Shown piece by piece: positions 48,477 to 57,287 of a stretch of 64,000 bases of DNA (the first letter of the stretch is position 1; each line of letters starts with the position of its first letter). The stretch lies in NCBI RefSeq assembly GCF_022751215.1, contig NZ_JAICDG010000008.1, positions 124,001-188,000 of the forward strand, in the 5' to 3' direction. The position numbers and the translations under genes are program-made. Origin of the DNA: Actinomadura terrae. GTDB taxonomy: Bacteria > Actinomycetota > Actinomycetes > Streptosporangiales > Streptosporangiaceae. The notes below the pieces were generated by a model that was not told where the DNA came from, made no database searches, and saw only the letters and a list, made by a program, of their open reading frames with translations.

Positions 48477-50261
48477 TCAGGGGCCGTGCGGAAGCCGGAT
48501 GGTGAAGATCGAGCCCCGGCCCGGAACACTGGCGACCTCGATGCGGCCGCCGTGCGCCTCGACGAGGTGCTTGGCGATCGCGAGCCCGAGCCCGCTGCCA
48601 CCGGTGGCGCGGTTGCGCGACGGGTCGGCCCGGTAGAACCGGTCGAACACGTGCGGCAGGTGCTCGGGCGCCATGCCCGTGCCGGTGTCGGCGACGGTGA
48701 AGACCACGCCGTCCGGACGGCGACGCACCGCGACGTCCACCGCGCCGCCCTCGGGGGTGTGCCGCACCGCGTTCGAGACCAGGTTGCCGAGCGCCTGGCG
48801 CAACCGGGCCGGGTCGGCGCGCACCATGACGGGCTCCGGCGGGGCATGGACGCGGACGGCCACCCCCGACCACTCGGCCCGCGCCCGGTGCGCGGCGACC
48901 GCCAGGCCCGCGATGTCGGCGGCGTCCCGCTCCTCCGGGTGGACGCGGAGCGTCCCGGCGTCGGCGAGCGCGAGGTCCTGCAAGTCGGACACGAGCCGGT
49001 CCAGCAGGTCGGACTCCTCCAGCAGCGACCGGACGAGGGCGGCGTCGAGCGGGAGCACCCCGTCCTGGGCGGCCTCAAGGTGGCTGCGGACGTTCGCCAG
49101 CGGGGTGCGCAACTCGTGGGCCACATCGCTGACCAGCGCCTTCCGCTGCCGGACGCTGTCACCGACCGAGGCGGCCATCGTGTTGAAGGCCGCCGCGAGC
49201 CGGGCCACCTCGTCGCCGCCGCGCGCGGGGACGCGCACCCCGTGGTCGCCTGCGGCCATCCGCTGGGCGGCGGCGGTCAGCGCCACGATGGGCCGGACGA
49301 GCCGTCCTCCGGCCAGTACGGTGACCACGCCCGCCACCAGCAGGATCGCCGAGGTGGTCGCGACGGTCGGGGCCCAGCCGTCCGGGGAGAAGGGCGCGAA
49401 CCGGTCGCTCGTGCCCAGGTAGAGCCTGGCGGGCGCGGCGACGTACGAGCGCTTCGCCGCGACCCGGGCGGCCCGCTCGCAGTCCGACCACGCTCGGTCC
49501 TTCCGGGCGCCCTTCGGTGGCTGGAGCAGGCGCATCCCGAAGGGGTCCGTTGCGGCCTCGTAGGGAAGCTGGTGCGCGTCGAGGCACGCGCGGGTCCGCT
49601 CGACGGCCGACCGGTTGAGCCCGTGCGCGGCGGCGCTGGGCGCGTACAGCTCGGGCGAGACGCATGATCGGCGCACGTCCGGCGGTCCGTAGACCGCGAG
49701 CGACCTCCCGGCGGTGGCGAAAAGCGGGCTGTACAGCGACAGGTCGGTTCCGTCCCGCGTGCCGGCCGTGGCCGGGCGGCCCGCCCGGCGCAGGCAGCCG
49801 ACGGCCCGCTCGGCGAGGGACTGCCGTCGTCTCCGCTCCGGGCCGGTGAGCTGCCAGCCGTAGTACGCGAGCGACACGTCGGTCATCCGCGCGACCAGGC
49901 TCGGCCGCGACCCGCGAAGCGGGGTGCGCGGGTCGGCCGCGTCGATCCGGGCGGACGGCGCCGGAGGCAGCGGCCCCCGCGCCGAGTCCGCGATCGGCTC
50001 GCCGCCGGAGGTGGTGAGCGCGATCCGGCGCCCGGTGCGGCGGGCCAGCTCCCGCACCAGCGGCCCGACACCGTCCCAGCTCCGGTGGTCGTTCGCGTAG
50101 GTGAGCAGGACGCCGCGGATCTCGCTGTCGGTCTCCAGCAGGGACGCGCTGCTCGCCCGCTCCTCCCGCAGCTGCCGGCCGGTGCCGTACGTGGCGAGCA
50201 GCGCCGTGGCGACGACCGCGAGCGACATCCCGAGCAGCCGCACCCGCAGGCTACGGCGCAT
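48477..50261 (-). CDS. Sensor histidine kinase with large Cys-containing extracellular domain
   Basis: A 594-residue kinase. Helices at about 9-25 and 298-320 enclose a 270-residue extracellular domain with four cysteines (156, 200, 226, 261) that could form two disulfides. It continues with a HAMP domain (about 320-370), H box SDVAHELRTPLANV with His382, N box LGNLVSNAVRHTP, G1 DTGTGM, and G2 GGSGLGLAIAKHLV. The signal is unknown. It is co-transcribed with the response regulator (11-bp overlap) and divergent from the exported double-DTG protein. Confidence 0.93.
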   Translation of the reverse strand: MRRSLRVRLLGMSLAVVATALLATYGTGRQLREERASSASLLETDSEIRGVLLTYANDHRSWDGVGPLVRELARRTGRRIALTTSGGEPIADSARGPLPPAPSARIDAADPRTPLRGSRPSLVARMTDVSLAYYGWQLTGPERRRRQSLAERAVGCLRRAGRPATAGTRDGTDLSLYSPLFATAGRSLAVYGPPDVRRSCVSPELYAPSAAAHGLNRSAVERTRACLDAHQLPYEAATDPFGMRLLQPPKGARKDRAWSDCERAARVAAKRSYVAAPARLYLGTSDRFAPFSPDGWAPTVATTSAILLVAGVVTVLAGGRLVRPIVALTAAAQRMAAGDHGVRVPARGGDEVARLAAAFNTMAASVGDSVRQRKALVSDVAHELRTPLANVRSHLEAAQDGVLPLDAALVRSLLEESDLLDRLVSDLQDLALADAGTLRVHPEERDAADIAGLAVAAHRARAEWSGVAVRVHAPPEPVMVRADPARLRQALGNLVSNAVRHTPEGGAVDVAVRRRPDGVVFTVADTGTGMAPEHLPHVFDRFYRADPSRNRATGGSGLGLAIAKHLVEAHGGRIEVASVPGRGSIFTIRLPHGP

Positions 50262-50955
50262 CCGGGCCGCCGTCCCGGGCGAGCTTGTAGCCGACGCCGA
50301 AGACGGTGATCAGCCGCCGGGGCCGGGTCGGCTCGCGCTCGATCTTCCGGCGGAGGTTCATCACGTGGACGTCGATGGTGCGGCCGGTGACGTCGCGGCC
50401 GAACCCGCCCACGCGCTCCAGGAGCATCGGCCGCGTGAACGCCCGTCCCGGTGACGCGGCCAGGCACGCGAGCACGGCGAACTCCCCCGGCGTGGTGTCG
50501 ACCGGCGCGCCGTCGACGTGGACCTCGTGGCGCTCCGTGTCGACGACCAGGCCGCCGACGCTGTGCGCGGTCGTCTCGGCGGTCATGGCGCGGGCGGCGC
50601 GGCGGAGCACCGTCCTGACCCGGGCGACCAGCTCCCGCGGGCTGTAGGGCTTGGTGACGTAGTCGTCGGCGCCCAGCGCCAGCCCCAGCAGCAGATCGTC
50701 CTCCGTGGCCCGGGCGGTGAGCATGACGATCGGGAGGTCGCGCTCGGTGCGCAGCACGCGGCACACGTCCAGGCCGTCCACGCCGGGGAGCATCAGGTCG
50801 AGGACGAGCAGGTCCGGCCACCGCCCGCGGGCCTCGTCGATGGCCGCCCGGCCGTCGTGCACCACCGTCGTCCGATGCCCCTCGCGTTCCAGGTACCTCC
50901 GGACGAGATCGGCCTGCTTGCGATCGTCTTCGGCGATGAGGATCCGCGCGGACAT
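50251..50955 (-). CDS. OmpR/PhoB-family response regulator
   Basis: A 234-residue regulator. The receiver has the acidic pair ED (9-10), phospho-acceptor Asp53 in LLVLDLMLPGVDG, MLTARAT, and the Lys in TKPYSP. The winged helix carries TTPGEFAVLACLAASPGRAF and TIDVHVMNLRRKIE..LITVFGVGYKL. ATG 50955 gives the standard receiver N-terminus (SARILIAEDD); a GTG six codons upstream is possible. The divergent exported protein 114 bp away is the most likely target. Confidence 0.93.
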   Translation of the reverse strand: MSARILIAEDDRKQADLVRRYLEREGHRTTVVHDGRAAIDEARGRWPDLLVLDLMLPGVDGLDVCRVLRTERDLPIVMLTARATEDDLLLGLALGADDYVTKPYSPRELVARVRTVLRRAARAMTAETTAHSVGGLVVDTERHEVHVDGAPVDTTPGEFAVLACLAASPGRAFTRPMLLERVGGFGRDVTGRTIDVHVMNLRRKIEREPTRPRRLITVFGVGYKLARDGGPDAP

Positions 50956-51069
50956 CCCCAGAGTGTCGCGCACCTTCCTGAAGATTCCCCGAGAGAACCG
51001 GCCTCTGACAGGAACCTAACCAAATCCTGATAGGTGATCGGCACGCTGCACGGCAACGAGAGGAGCGTC

Positions 51070-52338
51070 ATGACGAACGAGAACCTCGGCCGGCGCGGTT
51101 TCCTGCGGCGGGCCGGGCTGACGGCCGGAGCGGCGGCCGCCCTCCCCCTGCTGGACACCGCCGGAAAGGCCGCCGCAGAGATCGACCCCGACCGCCTCTT
51201 CAAGGCCGGACGGTTCGCAGCGGCAGATCGCGCATACCAGCGCGTCCTGCACCGGAACCCGGACAACGCGCACGCCTTGGCCCAACGCGGATACATCGCC
51301 CTGCTGTCCAACAGATTCCAGAACGCGGAGTGGTACCTCTCTCGCGCCCTACGCCTGGCACCAGCCGACACCGACACGAAAATACGGCTCGCCGACTGCT
51401 TCGCGCGCCAGAACCAACTCTCCCGTGCCGCACCGCTCCTGCGCGGAACGAGCCGCGCCGCCTACGGCGAGCAGTACGCCGCAGTGACCGGCACACCGTT
51501 CGAGCTGCACGGCGCGGCGTCCACACGGCTGCCGTTCAAAGCGGTGGACCCGCTACCGGTCATCGAGGCGTCAGTGAACGGACAAGCGCGGAACTTCATG
51601 CTCGACACCGGAGCGGGCTTCGGCCTCTCGACGGAGCTCGCGGAGGAGGCCGGGCTGCGCGTGGTGTCCACCATGCGCGGCGGGATCCCCGGCACGGAGA
51701 CCACCCTCTACCTCGGCGTGGCGGACTCCATACGGCTGGGCGACATGGAGATGCGCAACGTGCCCGTCCTGTGGAGCGACCAGAAGCAGCCGACCCCGCC
51801 CGGAATGCCGCAGCTGTCCGGCGCCCTGGGCACGGCACTCTTCCACCGCTTCCTGACCACGATGGACTACGCGGACCAGGCGCTCATCCTGCGCCGCAAG
51901 ACCCGGGCACAGCTTCACGAGTTCGAGCGCTCGGCCAGGCACGCCCAGCGGCTGCCGCTGTGGCTGCCGACCAAGCCCTTCATCCCCTGCGCACTGGGCA
52001 GCGTCAACGGCCACGGCCCGGAGGTCGTCTCCCTCGACACCGGCGGCACCGAACTGGGCATCGTGACCACCGAGCGGACGGCCGAACAGGTCGGCATCGA
52101 GCCCGACTACGAGCACCCGGAATGGTTCAACGGAACCATCAAATGCTTCCCCATAGAAGCGAGCCGGGTCAGCCTGGGCCGAGCCGTCGGCCACAACATA
52201 CGCGGCGTCGCAGGCCCCCTCCTGTTCGACGACGCCTACGGCTTCCACACCCTCGCCAACATCACCCACGAGTTCTTCAAGCCCTTCGCCATCACCTTCG
52301 ACTACACCAACATGAACCTCTACATCACCCACCCCTAG
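51070..52338 (+). CDS. Tat-exported TPR protein with two retropepsin-like aspartyl protease lobes
   Basis: 422 residues. The twin-arginine signal GRRGFLRRAGLTAGAAAALP (7-26) is followed by TPR helices (about 38-125: LFKAGRFAAADRAYQRVLHR, ALAQRGYIALLSNRFQNAEWY). Two retropepsin-like halves come next: FMLDTGAGFGLSTELAEEAGL (Asp179) ending with SGALGTALFHRFLTTMDY, and VVSLDTGGTELGIVTTERTAEQVGI (Asp323) ending with VAGPLLFDDAYG...FKPFAITFDY. Both DTG triads are intact, so one chain could form a complete bilobal active site. It may instead be a binding protein. ATG 51070 has GAGAGGAG upstream. It diverges from a two-component operon that probably controls it. Confidence 0.8.
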   Translation: MTNENLGRRGFLRRAGLTAGAAAALPLLDTAGKAAAEIDPDRLFKAGRFAAADRAYQRVLHRNPDNAHALAQRGYIALLSNRFQNAEWYLSRALRLAPADTDTKIRLADCFARQNQLSRAAPLLRGTSRAAYGEQYAAVTGTPFELHGAASTRLPFKAVDPLPVIEASVNGQARNFMLDTGAGFGLSTELAEEAGLRVVSTMRGGIPGTETTLYLGVADSIRLGDMEMRNVPVLWSDQKQPTPPGMPQLSGALGTALFHRFLTTMDYADQALILRRKTRAQLHEFERSARHAQRLPLWLPTKPFIPCALGSVNGHGPEVVSLDTGGTELGIVTTERTAEQVGIEPDYEHPEWFNGTIKCFPIEASRVSLGRAVGHNIRGVAGPLLFDDAYGFHTLANITHEFFKPFAITFDYTNMNLYITHP

Positions 52339-52393
52339 CGCCTGCTCCTCAGATCACCTGCGGGTTCGGTCCGCCCCGACACGATGACGCGCC

Positions 52394-53482
52394 CTATGCG
52401 CGCTCGCGGGCTTCCGTGAGGGCGGCTCGGTATTCGCCAAGCCACTCGGCGTCGAGCTGGTCCGCGGGAAGGCCGTCGAGACCGGCGATGAGCAGCGCAG
52501 CCGCTGCGCTGTACTCGCCGATATCGCGATGCATCATGCCGATGTACAGCCGGAAGAACGCGGGACTGTACCAATACACCGGCGGCGGTGGGTCGACGTC
52601 GTTCTCGGCGCGCTCGGCGGCCTCGCCCAAGAGGCGTTGTGCTTGTTCGCGCTCGCCGAGCGCGGCGTATCCCTGCGCCGCCTGCAACTCATCGAAAGTC
52701 CGCTGCGCGGGATGGCCGCCAGGGGTCGCGAGCGCCGCCATGGCCGCGCGGACGAGGGCGCGTGGGCGGCCCTGCTGCCTTGCGACGTAGCCGCGAAAGC
52801 TCGTCGCGAGGGTCGAGATCGTCCCATCTTCAACGTCGTCAGCGAGTTCTTCTCCCCGTCCGAACAGGGCGAGGGCCTGCTCGTCACGGCGAAGCGCGGC
52901 GTTCAGCCACCCGACGTAGACCGTCCATTCGGCGACGATCCGGCCGAGCCGGTCGCGTAAGGGGCCGCGCGCGTCCCGCAGCATGAACGCGAGGGCGTCC
53001 AGTTGCCTGGCGACCGGGCCGAGCAGCGCGGCCGGGCCCATCGCGTCCTCCAGGCGGCGCTGCCCGGCGAGGACGGCGGCGAGCGCCTCCAGCGTGGCGA
53101 CATCCAGCCGCGCGGGACGCAGGGAGACCTGCTTGAGGCGGTCCTCGTTATCGGGCGTTACCGCGCTGGTCAGCCCATCCGGGCGCCAGAGGTGGGCGGG
53201 TGTGGGTTCGCCGCCGAAGATTTCGGCCTCGGGTTTGCCCGTAGCGCGGGCGTAGAGGGGGCGGTAGATCGGGCCGGGGACGTGATCGCCGCGTTCCCAT
53301 TGCTGGATCATCTTCGCCAGGCTCGTGATGCCCGGCAATTCGTCTGCTGCGGCACCGGCGGCGCTGCGCAGGACGAGGGCCCATTTCTCGCGGGAGCGGT
53401 GGGGGCGGCCATGCTGGTCGCGGGGTTCCTCGCGCAGTTCGCGCAGGCGCGCGCCGATCGCTTTCTTGTCGGAGGTGGACAC
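52394..53482 (-). CDS. XRE-like regulator with helical repeat C-terminus
   Basis: 362 residues. The N-terminal HTH-like region (IGARLRELREE, then ITSLAKMIQQWERGDHVPGPIYRPLYARATG, about 7-75) is followed by a long helical, TPR-like part (LEALAAVLAGQRRLEDAMGPAALLGPVARQLDALAFML and QGYAALGEREQAQRLLGEAAERAENDV). It resembles the large actinobacterial family of orphan XRE/TPR regulators linked to development and secondary metabolism. The GTG at 53482 has GAGAGGTG upstream. It diverges from a second regulator of the same general type, 178 bp away. Confidence 0.8.
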   Translation of the reverse strand: MSTSDKKAIGARLRELREEPRDQHGRPHRSREKWALVLRSAAGAAADELPGITSLAKMIQQWERGDHVPGPIYRPLYARATGKPEAEIFGGEPTPAHLWRPDGLTSAVTPDNEDRLKQVSLRPARLDVATLEALAAVLAGQRRLEDAMGPAALLGPVARQLDALAFMLRDARGPLRDRLGRIVAEWTVYVGWLNAALRRDEQALALFGRGEELADDVEDGTISTLATSFRGYVARQQGRPRALVRAAMAALATPGGHPAQRTFDELQAAQGYAALGEREQAQRLLGEAAERAENDVDPPPPVYWYSPAFFRLYIGMMHRDIGEYSAAAALLIAGLDGLPADQLDAEWLGEYRAALTEARERA

Positions 53483-53660
53483 AGCGATGCACCTCTCGCC
53501 TGGGGCCACCAATGGCGTGGGCCCTTCCCTGCTAAGTCTCCCCTCGCTACCCGACAACAGTGTGTGATTGCACGAACTCAGGACGTTATGGATACTCGCC
53601 CCTTGCCGCTGTGCGGCGCGTACCGTGGGAGGCGGCAGCGGAACGCGGCGAGAGGTTCCC

Positions 53661-54887
53661 ATGGCTACGGGCGACGAGGAGCACATCGGCGAACGTCTCG
53701 CGCGGCTGAGGCGGTTGGCCGACCTGACGCAGGAGGGCCTCGCCGAGCGGTCCGGGGTGTCGGTGGACGTGGTTCGCAAGCTGGAGCAGCGCCGTAAGCA
53801 CAGTGCGCGACTCCCGACATTGCATGCGCTCGCCCGCGGCTTGGGGGTGGAGGTCACCGCCCTGATAGGCGATCCACCGGGCGTGCCGTCCAATGGGGAG
53901 ACTGAATCTCCCCAACTTGTCGCGTTGCGGCGCGCGATCATGCCTCCGCTGTTTGAGCCGCCGCCCACGCACGACGCGGCCGACGGCCTGTCAATTCCGA
54001 TGCTGCGAGCGGAGATTTCCGACGGCTGGACGCTGTACCACTCGGCGCAATTCGGCCGCTTGATCGAGGTGCTTCCCGCGATCATCGATGATGCCCGTCT
54101 GGCGGCGGCGATCGGGCCCCCCGAGCATCGTGCGGCAGGCGAGGTGAGTATGGGCAAGGCCCTCCAACTGGCGGGGCACCTGGCCATCCGCCTCGGTAAG
54201 ACGGACCTCGCGCTGTCCAGCCTTGAGCGCGCGGTCACGGCGGCTCAGAACAGCGGTGATCCCCTGCTCGCGCCGATGGTCTACGGCTCGGTCGCCTGGG
54301 CGTACCAGCGCCAGAACCGGCTGGACGACGCGGCCCATCTCGCCGAGCACGGCGCCGATGTGGTGGTCCGTGAGACCGGGATCACGACCGCCGCGAGCCT
54401 GCGCGTCTGGGGCGGGCTGGTCATGTCGGCCGCCACCAGCGCCGCGCGGTCGGGCAACTATGACCGGGCGACGGAAATGATGACGATCGCCGAGCGGGAG
54501 TCGAAGAAGCTGACCAAGCTTCCGCCGGTGTCCGACGGTCGCGCCGTGTCGGTGTTCAGCCGTTCCTCCGTCCGCATCGAACGGGTGCGGCTGGCGGTGC
54601 AGCATGGGCGCCCCGACGAAGCGCTCACGCTCGCCGACGGCATCCGGCTCAGCCGGGAGACCCCTCCCTCATGGCGAACCTGGCTCCTGCTCGACCTGGC
54701 GCGCGCCCACACCGACCTCGGGGACGCCCTCGGCGCCGTGCACAGATTGGAAACACTCCGCAGGACTGCACCCGCCTGGATGCGCCACCATACACTCGCG
54801 GTTTCGATCATTCACGATTTGAGCGAGATATCGCCGTGTCCGCCCGGATTGCTCCGCCTTGCTGAATTTGTAGGAGTTCGACTCTAG
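53661..54887 (+). CDS. XRE-family helix-turn-helix regulator with TPR-like C-terminus
   Basis: 408 residues. A canonical HTH (IGERLARLRRLADLTQEGLAERSGVSVDVVRKLEQRRKHSARLPTLHALARGLGVEVTALIG, about 9-72, in pieces) precedes TPR-like helices (GKALQLAGHLAIRLGKTDLALSSLERAVTAAQ and YDRATEMMTIAERESKKL). The HTH sequence with LEQRRKHSARLPTL is typical of actinobacterial regulators. GAGAGG lies seven bases before the ATG. It is divergent from the other XRE gene and followed by a small unknown gene. Confidence 0.9.
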   Translation: MATGDEEHIGERLARLRRLADLTQEGLAERSGVSVDVVRKLEQRRKHSARLPTLHALARGLGVEVTALIGDPPGVPSNGETESPQLVALRRAIMPPLFEPPPTHDAADGLSIPMLRAEISDGWTLYHSAQFGRLIEVLPAIIDDARLAAAIGPPEHRAAGEVSMGKALQLAGHLAIRLGKTDLALSSLERAVTAAQNSGDPLLAPMVYGSVAWAYQRQNRLDDAAHLAEHGADVVVRETGITTAASLRVWGGLVMSAATSAARSGNYDRATEMMTIAERESKKLTKLPPVSDGRAVSVFSRSSVRIERVRLAVQHGRPDEALTLADGIRLSRETPPSWRTWLLLDLARAHTDLGDALGAVHRLETLRRTAPAWMRHHTLAVSIIHDLSEISPCPPGLLRLAEFVGVRL

Positions 54888-55020
54888 GCGCAATTTAGCG
54901 TCGCAAAAGTAGGATGGAACGTCCCTGCCGCTTTCAATTCAGAGCGGTTTGACTACTTCCGAACGCAGGCGGCCCCGGGCGTATCTCGGTCGGGGCCCTG
55001 GCCGGAAGGTGGGTCCGATC

Positions 55021-55287
55021 GTGACGAATGGTACGGCTCGGGCAAGCCAGCTCGCCTATGCGCCGCTCGCTGCTCTGGGGGCCGCGCTTCAGGGGCGGGG
55101 GGTTCGGAGTGAGTTGGGGTTCGTCCTGGATGTGGCCACGCCTGCGGTGGCGCGGGTGGTCTTCTGTCGGCCCCGGGTCATCGACGGGGACCGGTTGTGG
55201 TTCTTCGACGGTGGTGGGGAGCCGATCGCTCCGGCCGAGCAGGTCACGGAGGCGGCGATGATCATCGCGGACGGGGACACCCCTTGA
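55021..55287 (+). CDS. Hypothetical small protein downstream of the XRE regulator
   Basis: About 88 residues from GTG 55021 (TNGTARASQLAYAPLAALGAALQGRG), with RVVFCRPRVIDGDRLWFFDGGGEPIAPAEQVTEAAMIIADGDTP making a small beta-rich domain. Small partner proteins of this form commonly follow orphan XRE regulators in actinomycetes. The frame opens farther upstream to 54949, but that part has no coding character. The start is uncertain because GGAAGG is 12 bases away. No known motif. Confidence 0.55.
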   Translation: MTNGTARASQLAYAPLAALGAALQGRGVRSELGFVLDVATPAVARVVFCRPRVIDGDRLWFFDGGGEPIAPAEQVTEAAMIIADGDTP

Positions 55288-55428
55288 CGTGGGCGCGGCG
55301 GCCGTTGGAAAGGCGCGGCAGCGGCCGTCGCGTCCGCCCTGATGTCGTGCAGCCGGACGCCAGGCGCTCGGATCGCTGCAAGCGAGGCTGCACGGCGGGC
55401 ATGGCCCCCCGCCCCCGGGGCCGTGCCC

Positions 55429-55479
55429 GGCCGCCCGTCCGGGACGACGACCGGCATCGCGCGTCCCGGACGGGCGGCC
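55429..55479. terminator. 17-bp stem hairpin
   Basis: GGCCGCCCGTCCGGGAC and GTCCCGGACGGGCGGCC pair perfectly around a 17-base loop, in the 356-bp region between the small XRE-linked gene and the ECF fusion gene. The region otherwise shows nothing. Confidence 0.85.
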
Positions 55480-55643
55480 CTTCGGTGGTCACCCTGTGGG
55501 GTGGAGATTGATCCCGCTGTCATCGTTCATGTCGATTTTGGCGATCTTGTGGTGGTTCAGGGGTGGACGGGTGTATGCAGGGTGGGCCGAGTGTCCGGAC
55601 GACCCCTCTGGGGCGGACTTCCACGCCGTTGTCGGGAGCGTGA

Positions 55644-57236
55644 ATGCCCAGGGTGTCCCCCTCCGAGGCCGTGGCCGACCGCAGGTTGGTCAAAGGGCTG
55701 AACGAAGGTGACGAGGCGGCCCTCGCCGCGCTCTATGACGAGTACGGGGAGCGCCTCTACGACTACGCGGTGTCGATGACGGCGGACGAGACGGCCGCCG
55801 CGGGCATCGTCCATGACACGTTCATCGACGCCTGCCGCCGCGCGCCGCGCATGCGCGACCATCTGCATCTGAGTTCCTGGTTGTACGGGGCGTCCCGGCG
55901 CCGGTGCCTCCGGGAGGGACGCGCGCAGGAACCGTACTGGGACCCGGACGCCGAGTTCCCCGACGCGCCGTTCATGGACCGCGCGGGCACCGGCGAGCCG
56001 GACGACGAGTGGCCGCCGTCCGAGGAACTGCACGAGCTGCTGCGCGCGGGCATGGCGCGGTTGGAGCCGGTCGACCAGGAGGTCGTCGTGCTGGCGTTCC
56101 GGCACGGCCTGCGTCCGACCAGGCTCGGAGCCGCGCTCGGCCTGTCCACCCGGCGGGCGGCGCTGCGGATCCGGCGGGGCCGGGACGCGTTGGAGGCCGC
56201 CGTCGCCGACGAGCTGCACAACGCCGTCGTCGCCTGTGCGGGAGGCGTCGCCGTCCTCGCATCGCGTGATGCCGCGCCGCACCGGGGGAGGACGCGCGGC
56301 CCGCGGTCGGGCAGGCTCTGGCGGACCGCCCACCGGCGCGGCGAGGTCCCCGAACCGTCCGGCGACCCGGTGCTCGACGAGCACGTCGCGCGGTGTCCGG
56401 ACTGCCGCCGGCGCGGGCAGGTACGGGCCGCCGCGCTTCTCGGCAGGGCGCCCGCGCCGGTCCTCCCGGCGGCGCTCCGGCACCGCGTCATGCACACCGC
56501 CACCGACCCCGAGCTGGCCGGATACCGCGCGGACATCGCCGCGCGCGGCGGCACGCTCACGCCCGAGGGGCTGCCGAGCCAGCCGGACGTGCCCTCGCCG
56601 TTCACCCGCAAATGGCTGATCACCGGCGGCGGGATGGCGGGCGCGCTGGTCGCGGCGCTCGTGGCCGTGTTCGTCATGGGGCCGGGGCTCGGCGGCGATC
56701 CGCTGTCGTGGCCGCCGCTGCGGACGCGTCCGCAGCCGTCCATCACCCATCAGGCCCCGTCGAGCGGCCCGAGGCCGGGCGACCGGGACCCGCACGACCC
56801 GAAGCGGCAGGGGCAGCCGGCGCCCGTGGTGCCGGGCCCGGGCGCGGGGTCGCCGACCGTCCGGCAGGGGAAGGAGGGGCAGGAGACGACGGCGCCCACT
56901 TCCCCCTCGCCGACGCCGCCGCCCGGGACCGAACCCCCGCAGGGGCCGGGCGACCTCCTCGTCGCCCCCGCGAAGGTCGAGCTGTACGGGACCAGGACCG
57001 CGACCGTGCGGCTCGCGGCCAAGAGCGGCCCGGTCACGTGGAAGGCGGACTCGTCCAGCAACCGCCTCACGCTGTCGCAGACCGAGGGCGGCATGCCCGA
57101 GGATGGGACGAGCGTGCTGACGCTCACCCTCGATTCCCCGCTGATCGGGCTGCCCGGCCGCGGAACCGTCACGTTCAAGGACGCCGAGGGCACCGAGCAG
57201 ACCGTGACCGTCGTGTGGGGCGCCAGCGTCCTGTGA
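55644..57236 (+). CDS. ECF sigma factor fused to zinc anti-sigma-like and membrane domains
   Basis: 530 residues in one frame. Sigma region 2 (LVKGLNEGDEAALAALYDEYGERLYDYA, about 15-90) and region 4 (LEPVDQEVVVLAFRHGLRPTRLGAALGLSTRRAALRIRRGRD, about 140-182) are recognisable but diverged. They are followed by HVARCPDC (His247, Cys251, Cys254), the H-x3-C-x2-C motif of zinc-binding anti-sigma factors. A transmembrane helix (about 325-346), a Pro/Thr linker, and an external Ig-like domain (about 445-530, ATVRLAAKSGPVTWKADSSS) complete it. Fusion of both roles means the sigma would be membrane-tethered until released by cleavage, or the sigma part may have become a non-DNA-binding regulator. GGGAG precedes the ATG. 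Confidence 0.82.
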   Translation: MPRVSPSEAVADRRLVKGLNEGDEAALAALYDEYGERLYDYAVSMTADETAAAGIVHDTFIDACRRAPRMRDHLHLSSWLYGASRRRCLREGRAQEPYWDPDAEFPDAPFMDRAGTGEPDDEWPPSEELHELLRAGMARLEPVDQEVVVLAFRHGLRPTRLGAALGLSTRRAALRIRRGRDALEAAVADELHNAVVACAGGVAVLASRDAAPHRGRTRGPRSGRLWRTAHRRGEVPEPSGDPVLDEHVARCPDCRRRGQVRAAALLGRAPAPVLPAALRHRVMHTATDPELAGYRADIAARGGTLTPEGLPSQPDVPSPFTRKWLITGGGMAGALVAALVAVFVMGPGLGGDPLSWPPLRTRPQPSITHQAPSSGPRPGDRDPHDPKRQGQPAPVVPGPGAGSPTVRQGKEGQETTAPTSPSPTPPPGTEPPQGPGDLLVAPAKVELYGTRTATVRLAAKSGPVTWKADSSSNRLTLSQTEGGMPEDGTSVLTLTLDSPLIGLPGRGTVTFKDAEGTEQTVTVVWGASVL

Positions 57237-57287
57237 TCGGACGGGGTCGGCTGGTGATCGTCCCGCGCCCTGGTGTTACATCGACTG

